Positions 34,233 to 44,917 of a stretch of DNA of 64,000 nucleotides are shown here, piece after piece (the stretch's first letter is position 1; every line of letters starts with the position of its first letter). The notes under the pieces are model-generated. The model did not search any database, had not been told where the DNA came from, and saw nothing but the letters and a program-made list of their open reading frames with translations. Made by a program: the position numbers and the translations under genes. The stretch is from contig NC_085881.1 of the NCBI RefSeq assembly GCF_035222275.1, forward strand, positions 372,001 to 436,000, read 5' to 3'. This DNA is from Podospora bellae-mahoneyi. Lineage: Eukaryota; Ascomycota; Sordariomycetes; Sordariales; Podosporaceae.

Positions 34233-35331
34233 TTTTTTCTTTCTTTCTATATTGGTTTTCTTGAGGAACCAAAAGCCGGTGCGCGGCGGTATAAGTTGAA
34301 AGATGATATATAACAAATCCCCAGTCTAGAAAGCCAGAGGGAGACAAAATGGCAAATTAGGTAAGATAAGCTAGATACCGTCAGAGGTACTTGGGATCGC
34401 TTTACCCCGCCGGGCCTGGCCTGATGACAAGTCAGCACCTGTCGATGTTGACAGGGCGGGTCCAAATTGAAGAAATGGCAAGTTGCGCTTCCCGTCAAAA
34501 CGGAGATAAATGGCAAGAGCACTTGACGAGACCCTCACAAGTGAGGGATGTTAGGTTAGGTACACACTGTGCATATTTGTTAGGGGAACGGCGCCGAAGG
34601 AGTGTCGTCATAGCGAGCGCCAATTGGCTGACCTCTATCTACACTGTGGAGATCCCCGCACTGTGGAGAACCGTCCACGTATTGTATCGGCGCGTCCGAC
34701 ACTAACAAACGATGGGAGCGTTGACTGGTTCAAAAACGGTCAATAGCAAAACAGAGGCCAAGTCATAATACTTAAAATTGAATTCTTGTCATCAAATATG
34801 ACTGACTGTACACGCTAGAAGAACATATACTCAAGTCCCCTCGCAAACCAAACATGCCCGCCCACCCAAGAACTCCGATTCACAGCGCCTCTCTCACTGA
34901 CCTGAGAACCAAAAGCGCCCCTTGAATACCTTGTCCACCCTTATGCGTAACAGAACACCTCCTACCCGGCCCAAATGCATGTTGTGTGTGTATATTGTCC
35001 ACCTGCCATCCATCGAACCTGCGATACAAAACCCATCAAGCACGCCGAATTAAAGCCCATAAAACAAAACAAGAAACCAAAAAGAACACGAAGAAGGAAA
35101 GTACAAGAGGTCATGACGCGTAGAGGCATCTCAGTTAGTACACCTCGTTCGGGTATCATGCGCACCCGACAATGTTGAATGGAAATTAAAGCCGAGGTCG
35201 TAGTGCACCCCTTTACGATGCTGAAAAAAATAATCCCGAAAAGCACAGGATTGCGTAAATAATGACAAAATACAACCGTCGGTGGCGATGGGGCGGTTAC
35301 GTAAACAAAAGCTTGGAAAACGCCAAACTCT
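34233..35331. other. Intergenic between CCZ1 and MAF1
   Basis: CCZ1 promoter plus MAF1 3' flank, both genes on the - strand. A-rich in 34730-35300. Nothing else recognised. Confidence 0.5.
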
Positions 35332-36445
35332 TTAGACGTCAATCTCCATCCTCGAAGCGATGTCCTCGCTCACACCCCGCCCGAAGTGGCTGTCGTCGGC
35401 AGCCAGGTCCAGGTCGTCATCGTAATCGTAGTCGTCATCGTCGTCGTAGTGGTAAGAGACGTCGCCGTCGGCATCGCGGTTCCATATTAAACCGTCATCC
35501 ATGTCATCGTCACTGATTTCGATCCGCTCGGCGATTCTATCGCCTAACCAGAAGATGGCTCGCTTGTTCGCGCCAACAGTGTCATCATCCTGATTGTCGG
35601 CCCACGACTGGGTGCTTCCCCGCGACAAGAGGGCATGCGGTCTGACACTGGGGCTCTGGCTCATGACAGGCACGCCTCTAACGTGGATGTAGCAGACTCT
35701 CTTCAAGGCCTTGTTGAAGAAGAAGTAGTGGAAGGCCCAGATGGCACCCTCATCGTCCTCAAAGGGGTCATTGGCGGGTTGGTATGAGAAGATGCTGCAC
35801 TCCTTCAGATCCATCTCCTGGTCGATCAACGACCACATCTCAGGGCCCCAAGGTGGGGATGGTGAGACGCCCGTGTCAAACTCGGACACCTTGGAGGACG
35901 GGGAGTCATAAGCGGCCATTGGGTCGAGGAAGTTGGTGTTTGGTCGCACGCTGCGGAGTGTGTTGTCAATGTGGGTCATGACGGAGCGCAAGACATTCTC
36001 GCGCTTGAAATCGCCCGGGCGGAGAACCTTGGAGAAGTCATAATCAGTGTGCGATGCGTTGAGGGTCGCGATAAGGTAGGCGAAGGTGCGCCGGTTCGAC
36101 ACCTCGTTTAGGGAGCCAAAGGGCGAGGAGCGCTCCAGGTTAAGACTCGCTGCCATTGAACTGCGCCGAGGTGGGGAAAGGCTTGCGTCGAACTTGAGAA
36201 GGGCGGCATGTTGTGACTCGAGGGATTGGGAGATATTCTTGTAGAGCTTCTTGTCCGAACCGGCGGCCTTGGTCGTGTAAAGATCACAGCTGCCTTGTAT
36301 GTGACAATCGGGTGTATCAAAGTTGAGGGCGCTCGTCACTTTGTCGAACGCTGGGAGAGATAGGTACTGTCGCGGCTTGTCAGCTCGCTGCCCTGGCATA
36401 AACGGCAAGTATGATGTCAAGTGTCCACAGCACGCATACCTTCAT
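35332..36445 (-). CDS. MAF1: RNA polymerase III repressor MAF1
   Basis: Exons 36445-36440 (only ATG AAG) and 36366-35332; 346 aa, starting MKYLSLPAFDKVTSALNF. Maf1 binds Pol III and blocks transcription under stress; it moves to the nucleus when PKA or TORC1 sites are dephosphorylated. Conserved parts seen: the A region above, DCHIQGSCDLYTTKAAG, SPFGSLNEVSNRRTFAYLIA, LNASHTDYDFSKVLRP, WSLIDQEMDLKECSIFSYQP, and the B/C regions EGAIWAFHYFFFNKALKRV. The linker between the first and second blocks contains RRSS, a candidate PKA site (inference). The C-terminus carries a long acidic Asp/Tyr run (YHYDDDDDYDYDDDLDL). The two-codon first exon is supported by a clean GTATGC...CGACAG intron and by the family start. 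Confidence 0.95.
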
Positions 36446-37990
36446 TTTGGAAGCTGATAGCGGTGGGAAGCAGACTTTGCAAAGTGTAATATCTTGGGGA
36501 GATGTGCTCTGGAAAAGGTAGCCCTATCTTGCGGGGGCATCAAGACGGGAACGTGTCGTAAGATGGAGATGCGGAAGGTTGCCGGATGGGTGCAGCGCGT
36601 GACCAACCAGGCGGAGTGGTGTGAATTGTGGGTAATGTTGACGGATCTGGGATGCTGAGCAGCTGCCCTGTTGTTGACGTGATGCTTCGAAAAACTGATG
36701 AAAAGGCCGAGAAACTGAGAGATGGCTTCGGGAGGAAGTGGTGCGCAATCCTGGGAATGTTGCAGAAGACTGCCTGTGTTGTGTGTGGTCACTGATAAAG
36801 AACAAAGAGCCAAGTTTCGGCGGGGGTGGTGTGGTGTTAGTGAGTTGCCGGGGACGATGCGATACGATGATGCGATATGGCTCGGCGCCAGATGCTGGCT
36901 GATTCGTGATCAAAGGCACGTTTGAGAAACGCCTTTTGCACAGTTGAAACCCAGAAAGAGGGGAAGTGGAAAGCAGGAAAAGAAGCTGGTTGCTGTTTTA
37001 GTCGAGTGTCTTTCAGCTGGCGGTCTGGGTCGGTGTTTCGAGGTGCTGCATCATCTGGCCGCTGGCTCTGCCCACGTTGGCTTGGCCTGACCTGGCCCAG
37101 GTAGCGTAATCCCGGTTTCGGGCGGGCACGGGGGTAAATGATCGGCAGTCCCAGGTCCTCCACCACCCCTTCCCCCTTTTCCGAACCCGGCACTTCCGTC
37201 ATCATGCTGTCAACCATGAACGAATGGGAAACTCTTGTAACCACGGGCTGAATCTGTGAATAGCATCAGGTATAGGACTCGCAATCACATCTCAGCACCT
37301 CCCAACAAACCCTTCAAACACATGGTTGCAATGCGGGTGACAGATTCAAGTAGGGTTGGTGGAGCGCCTTGGTAGCGTTCCAATGTTGTAGTTATTAGTA
37401 AGTCGAACTGACGTGTGCCGGGTGCTTGCTGGTCTCCTAAAAATGCATTCCCGAGGATGACCTGTGCGTTGCATGCAGTCCTTCTTTGCGGACCAGCACC
37501 GACAGACAGCCAAGTTATCTACACAATGCCCATATCTAATATCTAAGGATGGAGTTTGCTCCCTCCTCATGGGTAAATGTAGCCTAGCCCAATGCCTTCC
37601 CGCTGTTGCCGCCTGCCACGGCCTGCCATGGTCTGCTTCTTTGCAGCCGGTCTGTTCCTGCCTATAGCCATCATCATTTCCGTGTCCGTGCTGTATTTAT
37701 TGTGGTAACCGTCTTGGTCGCCTTCGGTTGTTGGTTTGTTCGTCTTTCCTTCGTCATCTAGGGGGTATCATGCCGCGTCCGCCGCCTGTTTCACAGGATT
37801 CCTGCCTCTTTGAGAGCCTTTTCGAGCTCTTCCGAAGTCTGTGTCGCATGTGTAAGCCAGCGCACTAAGTCAAGTCATGTATGATCTTTGTGTCGCCGGT
37901 GCACAGTTTGAGGGAGGGACCTGCTGCCCAAAATGGGAAGGGTGGGTGAATCCGTGGAGAGAAAGAGGTGCAAGTGAAGATGCCGATCCT
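36446..37990. other. 1.5-kb intergenic between MAF1 and AP-1 sigma
   Basis: MAF1 upstream region and the AP-1 sigma 3' flank. No tRNA, other RNA gene or coding sequence could be supported. Confidence 0.5.
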
Positions 37991-38800
37991 CTACATGATC
38001 TTAGTGACCTCATCCTCGACCTGAGGGGATAGGGTTGACGTGTCAGTAAGATCACCAGACTTAACCGCAATAAGGGACTCGCGTGGAATGCCGTGATGAG
38101 GAAAAGAAAGGGGAGGCATCTCTGCCAAGCAGTCAACGAGTGGTGGGGGAAAGAAACCAACCTCCATGTCCTCAAGGGCATCCTGCTGGGAGATGCATCG
38201 CAACACATTCTTCTTGCTGCTTTCCTGCAGTTCTCCCGCCAGCAATAGCTCGTCAAGGATGTAATAGGCTTTGGTGAAAGAGAAGATAATATCTAGCTCG
38301 CACACATTGCCGTAGTACTTGTCCATCTGCTCAACATATCGGTGGATGATTTCGAGCGTGATCAGTTCGTTGTCTTCGGAGGAGCAGCCGGCGATGAAGA
38401 AGAGGGAGGCATATCGGCGATAGACAATTTTGGTATCTGTTGATCATGCAGTCAGTATGCTGCCGAAAAGATATCACCACTGGCATTCTCCAAAGTAGGC
38501 ATGACACACCCTTGTATTCCAGAAAGTTGCACATCCGGGTTCGTCTGGCAAGAACAAGCTGTGAGACGTCCTTGACAATCTTGGCTTTGTCCTTTGGGGA
38601 CAAGGTGGTGAACCACTTGGCCAGGCGCTACAGCTGAGGTTAGGATAGATGTTCGTTGAAGCGACCGTGATGTTGGAGACAATGAGAACTGACCACTTTG
38701 CCCTGGCGCGAAAGGAGGATGAGATAGCTGCAAACACGGTAATTAGCGCAAAGAGCCTGGATGGCAGCACTGCAGGATAAACTGCCTACTTGATGGCCAT
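37991..38800 (-). CDS. APS1: AP-1 clathrin adaptor complex subunit sigma
   Basis: Five exons: 38800-38790 (11 nt), 38727-38694 (34 nt), 38627-38510, 38436-38162, 38020-37991 (30 nt); 155 aa. It is the small chain of the adaptor that sorts cargo at the trans-Golgi and endosomes. The rebuilt protein follows the family along its whole length: [108 protein letters not shown], and the end [12 protein letters not shown]. Donor sites of introns 2 and 4 are weak (GTCAGT, GTTGGT) but are forced by frame and sequence. Full family length and strong conservation make this one of the safest calls. Confidence 0.96.
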
Positions 38801-39971
38801 GATGAAGCTATTCAGGCTTCATCGACTGGCAGGAAGTTGCGTAGGTCTGAGGGAGGAGTGGGTGTTGTCAGGATGGTCTTGGGGAAAGTCGGTTGGCATG
38901 CTTCCATAAACAAAGTCTCCTTGCTCCAACCATCTGGAAGGTTGGCCACGACTGGACGCTCGGCCTGGGGAAATTTGGCGCCTCCCCAATCGCCGATGAT
39001 GAGTGCCTAAGGAACAAACTTGCAGCGCTTGGACCCCAATTTGGCGGGGCAATCCCTGGGCAGAGGAGCTTGGGCAGATCGCCCACTGGACATCTCGAAC
39101 GCCTCATAAGTGGGATTGATGGTGGGCGTGGTGGGGTAGGTATACCCGACTTTCCGTCAAGGTGTGGTTGTTCCGTCGTCACCGTCCTTCGCCTTCATGG
39201 TCTGTGAAACCCTTCAACAACTCATTAGAACTCCAAGTCTCGGCTCACTGAATAAGATATCTCTTCACCCAGCCAGTGCTCCTCGGGTTCACTATGCAGC
39301 TTCGGCTTACAGCGGGTCAGACAACCTAGGAGCAGCAGAGTCTCAGTGGAAACAACTTATTCATCGCTCCTTGTCTGGGTTTTGAAAGCGTGGGTAGAGT
39401 TCCTGAAGGGACGGCCTGGGTATGGCATGTGGGAGGTTCTAGGTCCCTCCCCACGCTTCGCGACAGAGTCCGTTGATGAGGCGGGACGGGCTTTCATCCC
39501 ACGCTCTCGAATCACAAGGTCAATATTGAACAATCTGCTCCCATCGTTACTACTCCCTGTTGAAGCTGGTTCGATTTCCGCTTTGGGTACATCAATCCGG
39601 CTCTTCGAGAGAGGTACATATACTAGACCTCTCCCAGTCATTCAGGGTACACTTTCCTATATGATCACGCCTCATGAATATTCAACCGTTTTGTTACTCC
39701 CCAGCGTACGTTCTCACATCACCACACACATATTGACGAAGCAAGCTGGCGGGGCTCCTGTTGTTCTGACATGAATCATTAATAATTCATTGGAACCCCA
39801 CCAAGAGAGAACGCCTGCTGCGCTCGCGCTGTGCCATCCTCGAAATCTCCAACTTTAGCTCTTCTCTCTATGCGATTTCTAAAACTGCTCTACTTGCTCC
39901 TGGTGGACACCGGACAATCAATTTGGTTATTCCTGACCGGAAGAAAGAAACGACTTGGGGGAAAGCGAACC
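38801..39971. other. Divergent promoter of AP-1 sigma and GCLM
   Basis: 1.17 kb shared upstream region. No coding sequence or clear regulatory element recognised. Confidence 0.5.
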
Positions 39972-41113
39972 ATGGCAAAGCTGATACTCTCTACCGGGTA
40001 ACACTCGACCTCCCCATTTCTCCCCATCCCATCCCTCCCCCTTCCCTTCCCTCCCCCTTCCCTTCCCTTGCCGCACTGGCGCTGTGACTGTGTCGCATGA
40101 GAGTGGCTGCTGATTGCGTGATTTGGCATCTATCTAGGAACATCGTCTCGGGCGGCCCCTCCATCATCCGCAAGCCGGGCGCATATCGATCCAACCTTGA
40201 ACTCACCAATTCGCTCCGAAGCAACTTCCTGGCCGCACAGGAGGATTACGCTACCGCCGCCGCCGACGACGAAGCCCAGGACGGGAAGCTACATGCTAAC
40301 GGCGGAGTCGAAAATGGCGCAGCGAAGAGCAATGGCAATGCGCTGCACGTAAACACAGAGACGGGCGGACGCCCTCCAGTATCGGTCTGGACTGCCGAAG
40401 AGGATGGCGCCCTGTATGTACCCCGCATCGATTGGTCAGAGGCGGGCCTGCAGGAAGAGCCGTCGCAATACAGCATCACGGTCAAGCTCTTTTTCTTGCC
40501 GTCTGCCTCTGTCGAAAGGCGGGCGCAGTTTGCAAAAGAGGCGTTGGACTTGGTGCTGAAGGAGCTGGATGCGCCAGCTATCGACCTGCTGATTGTATCC
40601 TTCCCCGGCATGTCCTTTGAGGGCGACTGCGAATGGGAAGCCGACAGACACAACGCGGTTCAGGGCAACGACGAGGAGGAGCTCGCAACTTGGGCGGCGA
40701 TTGAGGACTTGCACAGAGCTGGACTGGCCAAGAGCATCGGCCTGGCCGAGTTTGGCAGCGAGAAGCTCGCTCGCTTCGTCCAGAGGGTACAAGTCCGGCC
40801 GTCGGTCAACCAGATTAATATCAAGAACTGCTGCAATGTACCACCACCACTCACGAAGTTGGCCAAGGAGGAAGGTATCGAGCTGCTGGCGCATAGCGAC
40901 TGCATCGACATTCTTCCCGAGGGAACACTGAGGGAGCTGCTCGGCCATGGGCTCGGTGGAGCTGGTATACTCGCTGATCCAGAGACGGGAGCCGGTGGAC
41001 TGAAGGGAGATTTAGCACCGCAATGGGTTGCCAAGTACACAGCCGTGGTGCGGGACCGGGGGGTGATTGAGAATAAGGGGTACTTTGCCGGTGCTGAGCT
41101 GACAGAAGGTTGA
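39972..41113 (+). CDS. Glutamate-cysteine ligase regulatory (modifier) subunit
   Basis: Exons 39972-39997 and 40138-41113; 333 aa, starting MAKLILSTGNIVSGGPSII. The modifier subunit binds the catalytic glutamate-cysteine ligase and raises its activity in glutathione synthesis (known for the family). The fold is aldo-keto-reductase-like: SQYSITVKLFFLPSASVERR, LDAPAIDLLIVSFPGMSF, ATWAAIEDLHRAGLAKSIGL, AEFGSEKLARFVQRVQVRP, VNQINIKNCCNVPPPL, EEGIELLAHSDCIDILP. The AKR catalytic Tyr/Lys are not evident, as expected for this non-enzymatic branch. The 140-nt intron is pyrimidine-rich with an imperfect 17-bp CT repeat near 40030-40067. Its stop is only 170 bp from the BUD32 stop on the other strand. 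Confidence 0.9.
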
Positions 41114-41283
41114 GACCGGAAGTAATCTAGAAATTTTCTGGGGTTTACATATGGGTGGTTATCTGCTCTTTTTGGGGTACCGGATCAGACATGATATCAA
41201 GCGGAGTGTATGTATGTTACGACCAAGATGCATGTAGCGAGCAACGCTGTTTTTGTTTCTGTTTTTTCCTTGTGGTCCTTGTA

Positions 41284-42093
41284 TTATCCAAGCATACTTC
41301 TCTTCCTCCCGCGCATCCTGACATCTTCGAGCTTGTGAAGCACCCCCGGCGCCTTCTTGAAGGCTTCCCTATACGAGTCCAAGATGTGGTGAAATAACCT
41401 CTCCGCCCTGGGATGTGTACTCGCGAACGCTCTTTCCAATACGTAGAGATCTACCGCCCGGTCCTCGTCCGACTGACTCTGCATTGCGAGCCCAAAATCA
41501 ATCACCACCACATCGCCCGCTACAGCCTTTGCCTTCTCAGCCTTGTCCCCGTGCCCGTTTGGTAGTCTGTCGTCTGCCCATGGTCTCAGCATCATGTTGC
41601 TCGTCGTCAGATCTCCGTGTACCACGCCCGTCCTGTGAAGCGCCCCGACGGCGACTCCAATCCTCTTCATAAGATCGATCAGGGGCGTCTCGTCTTCCTG
41701 GCTGTGATCCACAACGGCATCGTCCTCTGGCCGCTCCCCTAGCCATTTGTTGATTCCTACTCTGACCGGCTCTCCCTCGATCCACTCAATCATCATCCAG
41801 CCGGCAGCGGCATCTTTGGCGAGAACAGCTGGTACTGGGACGCCCTCACGGTAGCAGCGGTCGAGGACTTTGGCTTCGGAGGAGATGCGGGCTTTTGTGA
41901 GGCGGGCGTCGAGAATGGGGTGGCGGTAGGGTTTTGGCGGGCGGTACTTGAGGGCGCAGAACTGGTCTGGTTGGAAGGGGGAGGGCGTTTTGTAGAGACG
42001 GCCTTCGGCACCTTGAGTGATGAGGATGGGCTTGTGGGCAGGGGAGAGGGTGAGGATTTTTGGTGGTGGGAATTCGGTTGCTGGTTCTGTCAT
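41284..42093 (-). CDS. BUD32: KEOPS complex atypical kinase BUD32
   Basis: Single exon, 269 aa. Bud32 is the kinase/ATPase of the KEOPS complex that makes the t6A modification on ANN-decoding tRNAs and affects telomeres. Seen: a degenerate P-loop QGAEGRLYKT, the ATP-binding Lys in CALKYRPPKPYRHP, the family block LDARLTKARISSEAKVL, hinge MIEWIEGEPV, catalytic loop VVHGDLTTSNMM, metal-binding VVIDFGLA, and the C-terminal LYVLERAFASTHP and MRGRKRSMLG. It is a small kinase without a C-lobe extension, at the usual length of about 260 aa. The frame is open upstream to 42294, but ATG 42093 (MTEPATEFPPPKILTL) gives the normal N-terminus. Confidence 0.95.
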   Translation of the reverse strand: MTEPATEFPPPKILTLSPAHKPILITQGAEGRLYKTPSPFQPDQFCALKYRPPKPYRHPILDARLTKARISSEAKVLDRCYREGVPVPAVLAKDAAAGWMMIEWIEGEPVRVGINKWLGERPEDDAVVDHSQEDETPLIDLMKRIGVAVGALHRTGVVHGDLTTSNMMLRPWADDRLPNGHGDKAEKAKAVAGDVVVIDFGLAMQSQSDEDRAVDLYVLERAFASTHPRAERLFHHILDSYREAFKKAPGVLHKLEDVRMRGRKRSMLG

Positions 42094-42983
42094 GGTGGGC
42101 GAATCTGCTTTCTTTTGTCTGGCGGAAATCTCGAGGTTCTTGTCGTCGGCGAGTGTGAGTTTGTTGGGACAGGTATCCTGTTCAAAATTTTGGCGGTCGC
42201 ATTTGTTTCCTCGGACGTTGAAGAGGGGCAGTTGAAGAAAATGGGATGGATCATGGAGGGGCAGAAATATTACCCACTTGGTCTGCCCGCCCACGCGGAG
42301 CTATGTAATGCTGTGGAATGGGCTATGCCCGATGCAAGGGGAAGACTTGGTGTCTGTAACGTTTAAACGACCGTTTATCTCCCTCTTCTTCTTTTGTCTT
42401 TACCAAAACTTCTCCAGACCTTGTCCACATACGCTTAGTGGCTTCGGAAGGCATCCAAGACCTACGATTGTTTGTCCTCTCGAGTCGGCAAGCCCTTCCG
42501 ATGAAGCACTCTCTCTTGATAAACTTCAGCACGACCTGATCCACCACACCTCGAACTCCCATCCTTTCAAAGACCAGAGGACATCTATCATCATCAGCGG
42601 GGACTGCGAATATGAAGCATCAACCGAGGAACCGCCAACAGCATCGCGAGGTTCTCAAGCGGCAGAATGTGATGACGCTCGGCGGCTCGCACCCCTGTCG
42701 GTGCGGGCGGTGAGGTCACCACCTCTCACAGCCAGAAAGCAGGAAACATGTGCCTGGTCCAGGGTTCGGGCCGTTCGGTGGTGGTGAGCGGGGGACAATC
42801 AAGTGACGTTCCAGCAGCCACTGTCTTTGCAATCACACACCAACGAGTGAAAAAAGCCCAGCCATCTTTCTTCCCGGCTTCCGATGGTTCGAAAGACGCC
42901 AACAATGTCATGTTCGCCTACCATGTCCTGAGAAATTAAGGAACCAGCGCAGTAATCCAGGCACACGCACCACTACTGGCAAA
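42094..42983. other. Divergent promoter of BUD32 and unknown membrane gene
   Basis: 890 bp with mixed composition; open frames here lack coding character. Nothing else recognised. Confidence 0.45.
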
Positions 42984-43805
42984 ATGACAGCGGTTGACAA
43001 CACATCAGCGGGCCTCGGCGGGGACAGCTATGCCCAACAGTGGATCCTCATGCTGGCCCTTACTACCCTCGTCGTCTCGCTGGCCATCCTATCGCAGTTT
43101 GCAACCTGCTATGCCAGAGCCTACATTGATGCGCCCAGCGAGGTGGCTGCTTTTCTGGATGCCATCGATAGCTCTATCGCCGAGAACGAGTCCTACGACC
43201 ATGATATCGCCAAGGTGAAGCGGTTGGACGATAAGCTGCGGCTGGGGAAGTTGTTGCGCGACATTCAGAAAGCAGGGGATGTGCTGAGAGAGGCGCTTAA
43301 TGCGTTGATGGAAGAAAGGGAGGGCGAGAAGAGGGCAGCCCAACTACGGACCGGCGCGAGGTTACTATGGGCTAGTCACCGACAAGAGTTGGAGGATAAA
43401 GTGCGCCGGATGGATCTGTTGAGGATGCGGTTTCTAGTCGTGCACATGGGGATTATCTCCAGTATGGCAAGTGACACGGCGGCAATGGCGAGCAGGACGA
43501 ATGGAATGGTTATCAATGCGAGCACCAGACGAGAGCCGTCACAGAGGCCACTGCCGCCGGCAAGCCCACCTATGACACCTGAGCCACCACCCTTACCACC
43601 ACCGCTACGCGCGTTTACAGATTCGCCCATCAAGTCCAAGCCACCTTTGAGGAGGCTAACGGTACATTCGATGGGCCATCCAGAAGCAACAGAGGTGCCG
43701 CATCGAACGGGGTGGGCAGGTGTAATGCAAGAGCTTCAGAGAAGCCCGGTATTGAGAGAGAGGCACGCCAGCATCGAGCTTGCCATGTCTCGAGCGGTTT
43801 GTTGA
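42984..43805 (+). CDS. Uncharacterised membrane-anchored coiled-coil protein, 273 aa
   Basis: I do not recognise the family. A single exon runs from ATG 42984 to a stop at 43803. Residues about 20-41 form a strong membrane helix (WILMLALTTLVVSLAILSQ). There follows a charged helical region of about 100 residues, probably coiled coil: DDKLRLGKLLRDIQKAGDVL, REALNALMEEREGEK, QELEDKVRRMDLLRMR. Then a short hydrophobic patch (FLVVHMGIISSMA), a Pro-rich stretch (PLPPASPPMTPEPPPLPPP) and a basic/Ser-rich end with a possible phosphorylation cluster (RRLTVHSMG). The layout suggests a single-pass protein with the long part in the cytosol. No enzymatic motif is seen. It is real by length, codon use and helix pattern. 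Confidence 0.7.
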   Translation: MTAVDNTSAGLGGDSYAQQWILMLALTTLVVSLAILSQFATCYARAYIDAPSEVAAFLDAIDSSIAENESYDHDIAKVKRLDDKLRLGKLLRDIQKAGDVLREALNALMEEREGEKRAAQLRTGARLLWASHRQELEDKVRRMDLLRMRFLVVHMGIISSMASDTAAMASRTNGMVINASTRREPSQRPLPPASPPMTPEPPPLPPPLRAFTDSPIKSKPPLRRLTVHSMGHPEATEVPHRTGWAGVMQELQRSPVLRERHASIELAMSRAVC

Positions 43806-44217
43806 CGAACTGTTATGAATACATACGACGTCTTGACGATTATGATCATTACGACCTTTATGACATTCCAGCATTCGGCGTTCGCGTCAGCCAGCTCCAT
43901 TCAAAAATGGAAGAATGGTGGAATAGATCTATAGCGATGTTGATGGGTGCTGGCAGGATTGGTTTGGCAGTTGTTTGTCTGGTGTACTTTGACGAGATAC
44001 CCTTTTTAGTCCCCTTTTCCGGTTGTTCGAGCAACAAGTCACATGTTCCGTAATATGTCATGCAGGCATCATATAGGTTCGACATTCTGGTTGATCTGTC
44101 TTCACTTTGAACTCTTCAGTACTTGTATAATCACCATACCATTGGTGGCTTTAGATGTATACAAGTCTCTTGAGATGTAATTGTACAATCACACTTATAC
44201 AAAACTGTATCATCCTT
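43806..44217. other. Convergent intergenic, 412 bp
   Basis: 3' flanks of the unknown membrane gene and the decarboxylase-like gene; AT-rich, nothing recognised. Confidence 0.5.
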
Positions 44218-44917
44218 CTAGTGAGCAGCATCGGGACCTGTTCCGTTTCTTTCGCCAACTGTTTTGTTTTTGTCAGCATAACCGCCACCCAGCTGGAAAA
44301 TGGAGCGAAAACCTACCATCAAGAGCAACCAAGAACCGACTGACACAGTTGTAGCATGCAACCTGTTATGTTGTTAGCTGTTTTGTTGTATTGTTGTTTC
44401 TCTGGTAAAGAATAAAGCTTACAGTAGCAGTGATCTCAACCATCTCCTTGTCGCTGAAGATCTCCCTCATCTTGGCAAACGTCTCATCCCTCACCTGAAC
44501 GTTTCTTGTCATCTCATCCGTATAGCAAGTAACAGCCCACTGCTTGTCCGTAAGCTCGGCATACTTCTGGGTCTCACCCAAAACGAGAGGCTGCTCAGTC
44601 TTGATGGCGTTCATGCCCTCCTTGCTCACACCACCCTGCTCGGCGAGGGGAGCATGGTGAGCCCACTCATACCAGGCCCGGTTGACAACGGCAACGCGGG
44701 AGATGGCAATCTCACGAAGGTCCTGGGGGATGGTGGTCTTGGTGCGGACCGCGCCGAGGAAGGAATTCCAGCCGTCAGCAACCGGGGGTGAATGAAGGAG
44801 GGTGAGATCCAGGGGTTGAAGGGGACGGGGGTGGCGGCGGGTCTGGATGCGCTGGACGATCTCAGCCTCCTCGTGGGTGGCCGTTGGGGGTGGGTCGGCG
44901 ATGTAGGGGAGACGCAT
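44218..44917 (-). CDS. Carboxymuconolactone-decarboxylase (AhpD-like) family protein
   Basis: Exons 44917-44423, 44362-44317, 44258-44218; 193 aa. All-helical CMD fold: LDLTLLHSPPVADGWNSFLG, TTIPQDLREIAISRVAVVN, AWYEWAHHAPLAEQGG, EGMNAIKTE, AVTCYTDEMTRNVQV, EIFSDKEMVEITATVACYNC, SRFLVALDVGERNG. The E...YEWAHH core is present, but the CxxC that gives AhpD its peroxidase activity is not at that place. Instead a CYNC lies at residues 168-171 in a tiny middle exon. Fungal relatives are often annotated only as CMD-domain proteins of unknown substrate. A decarboxylase or hydroperoxide role is therefore not shown. The reading frame without splicing would end in low-complexity Asn/Thr codons; the spliced model keeps the family C-terminus. 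Confidence 0.85.
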
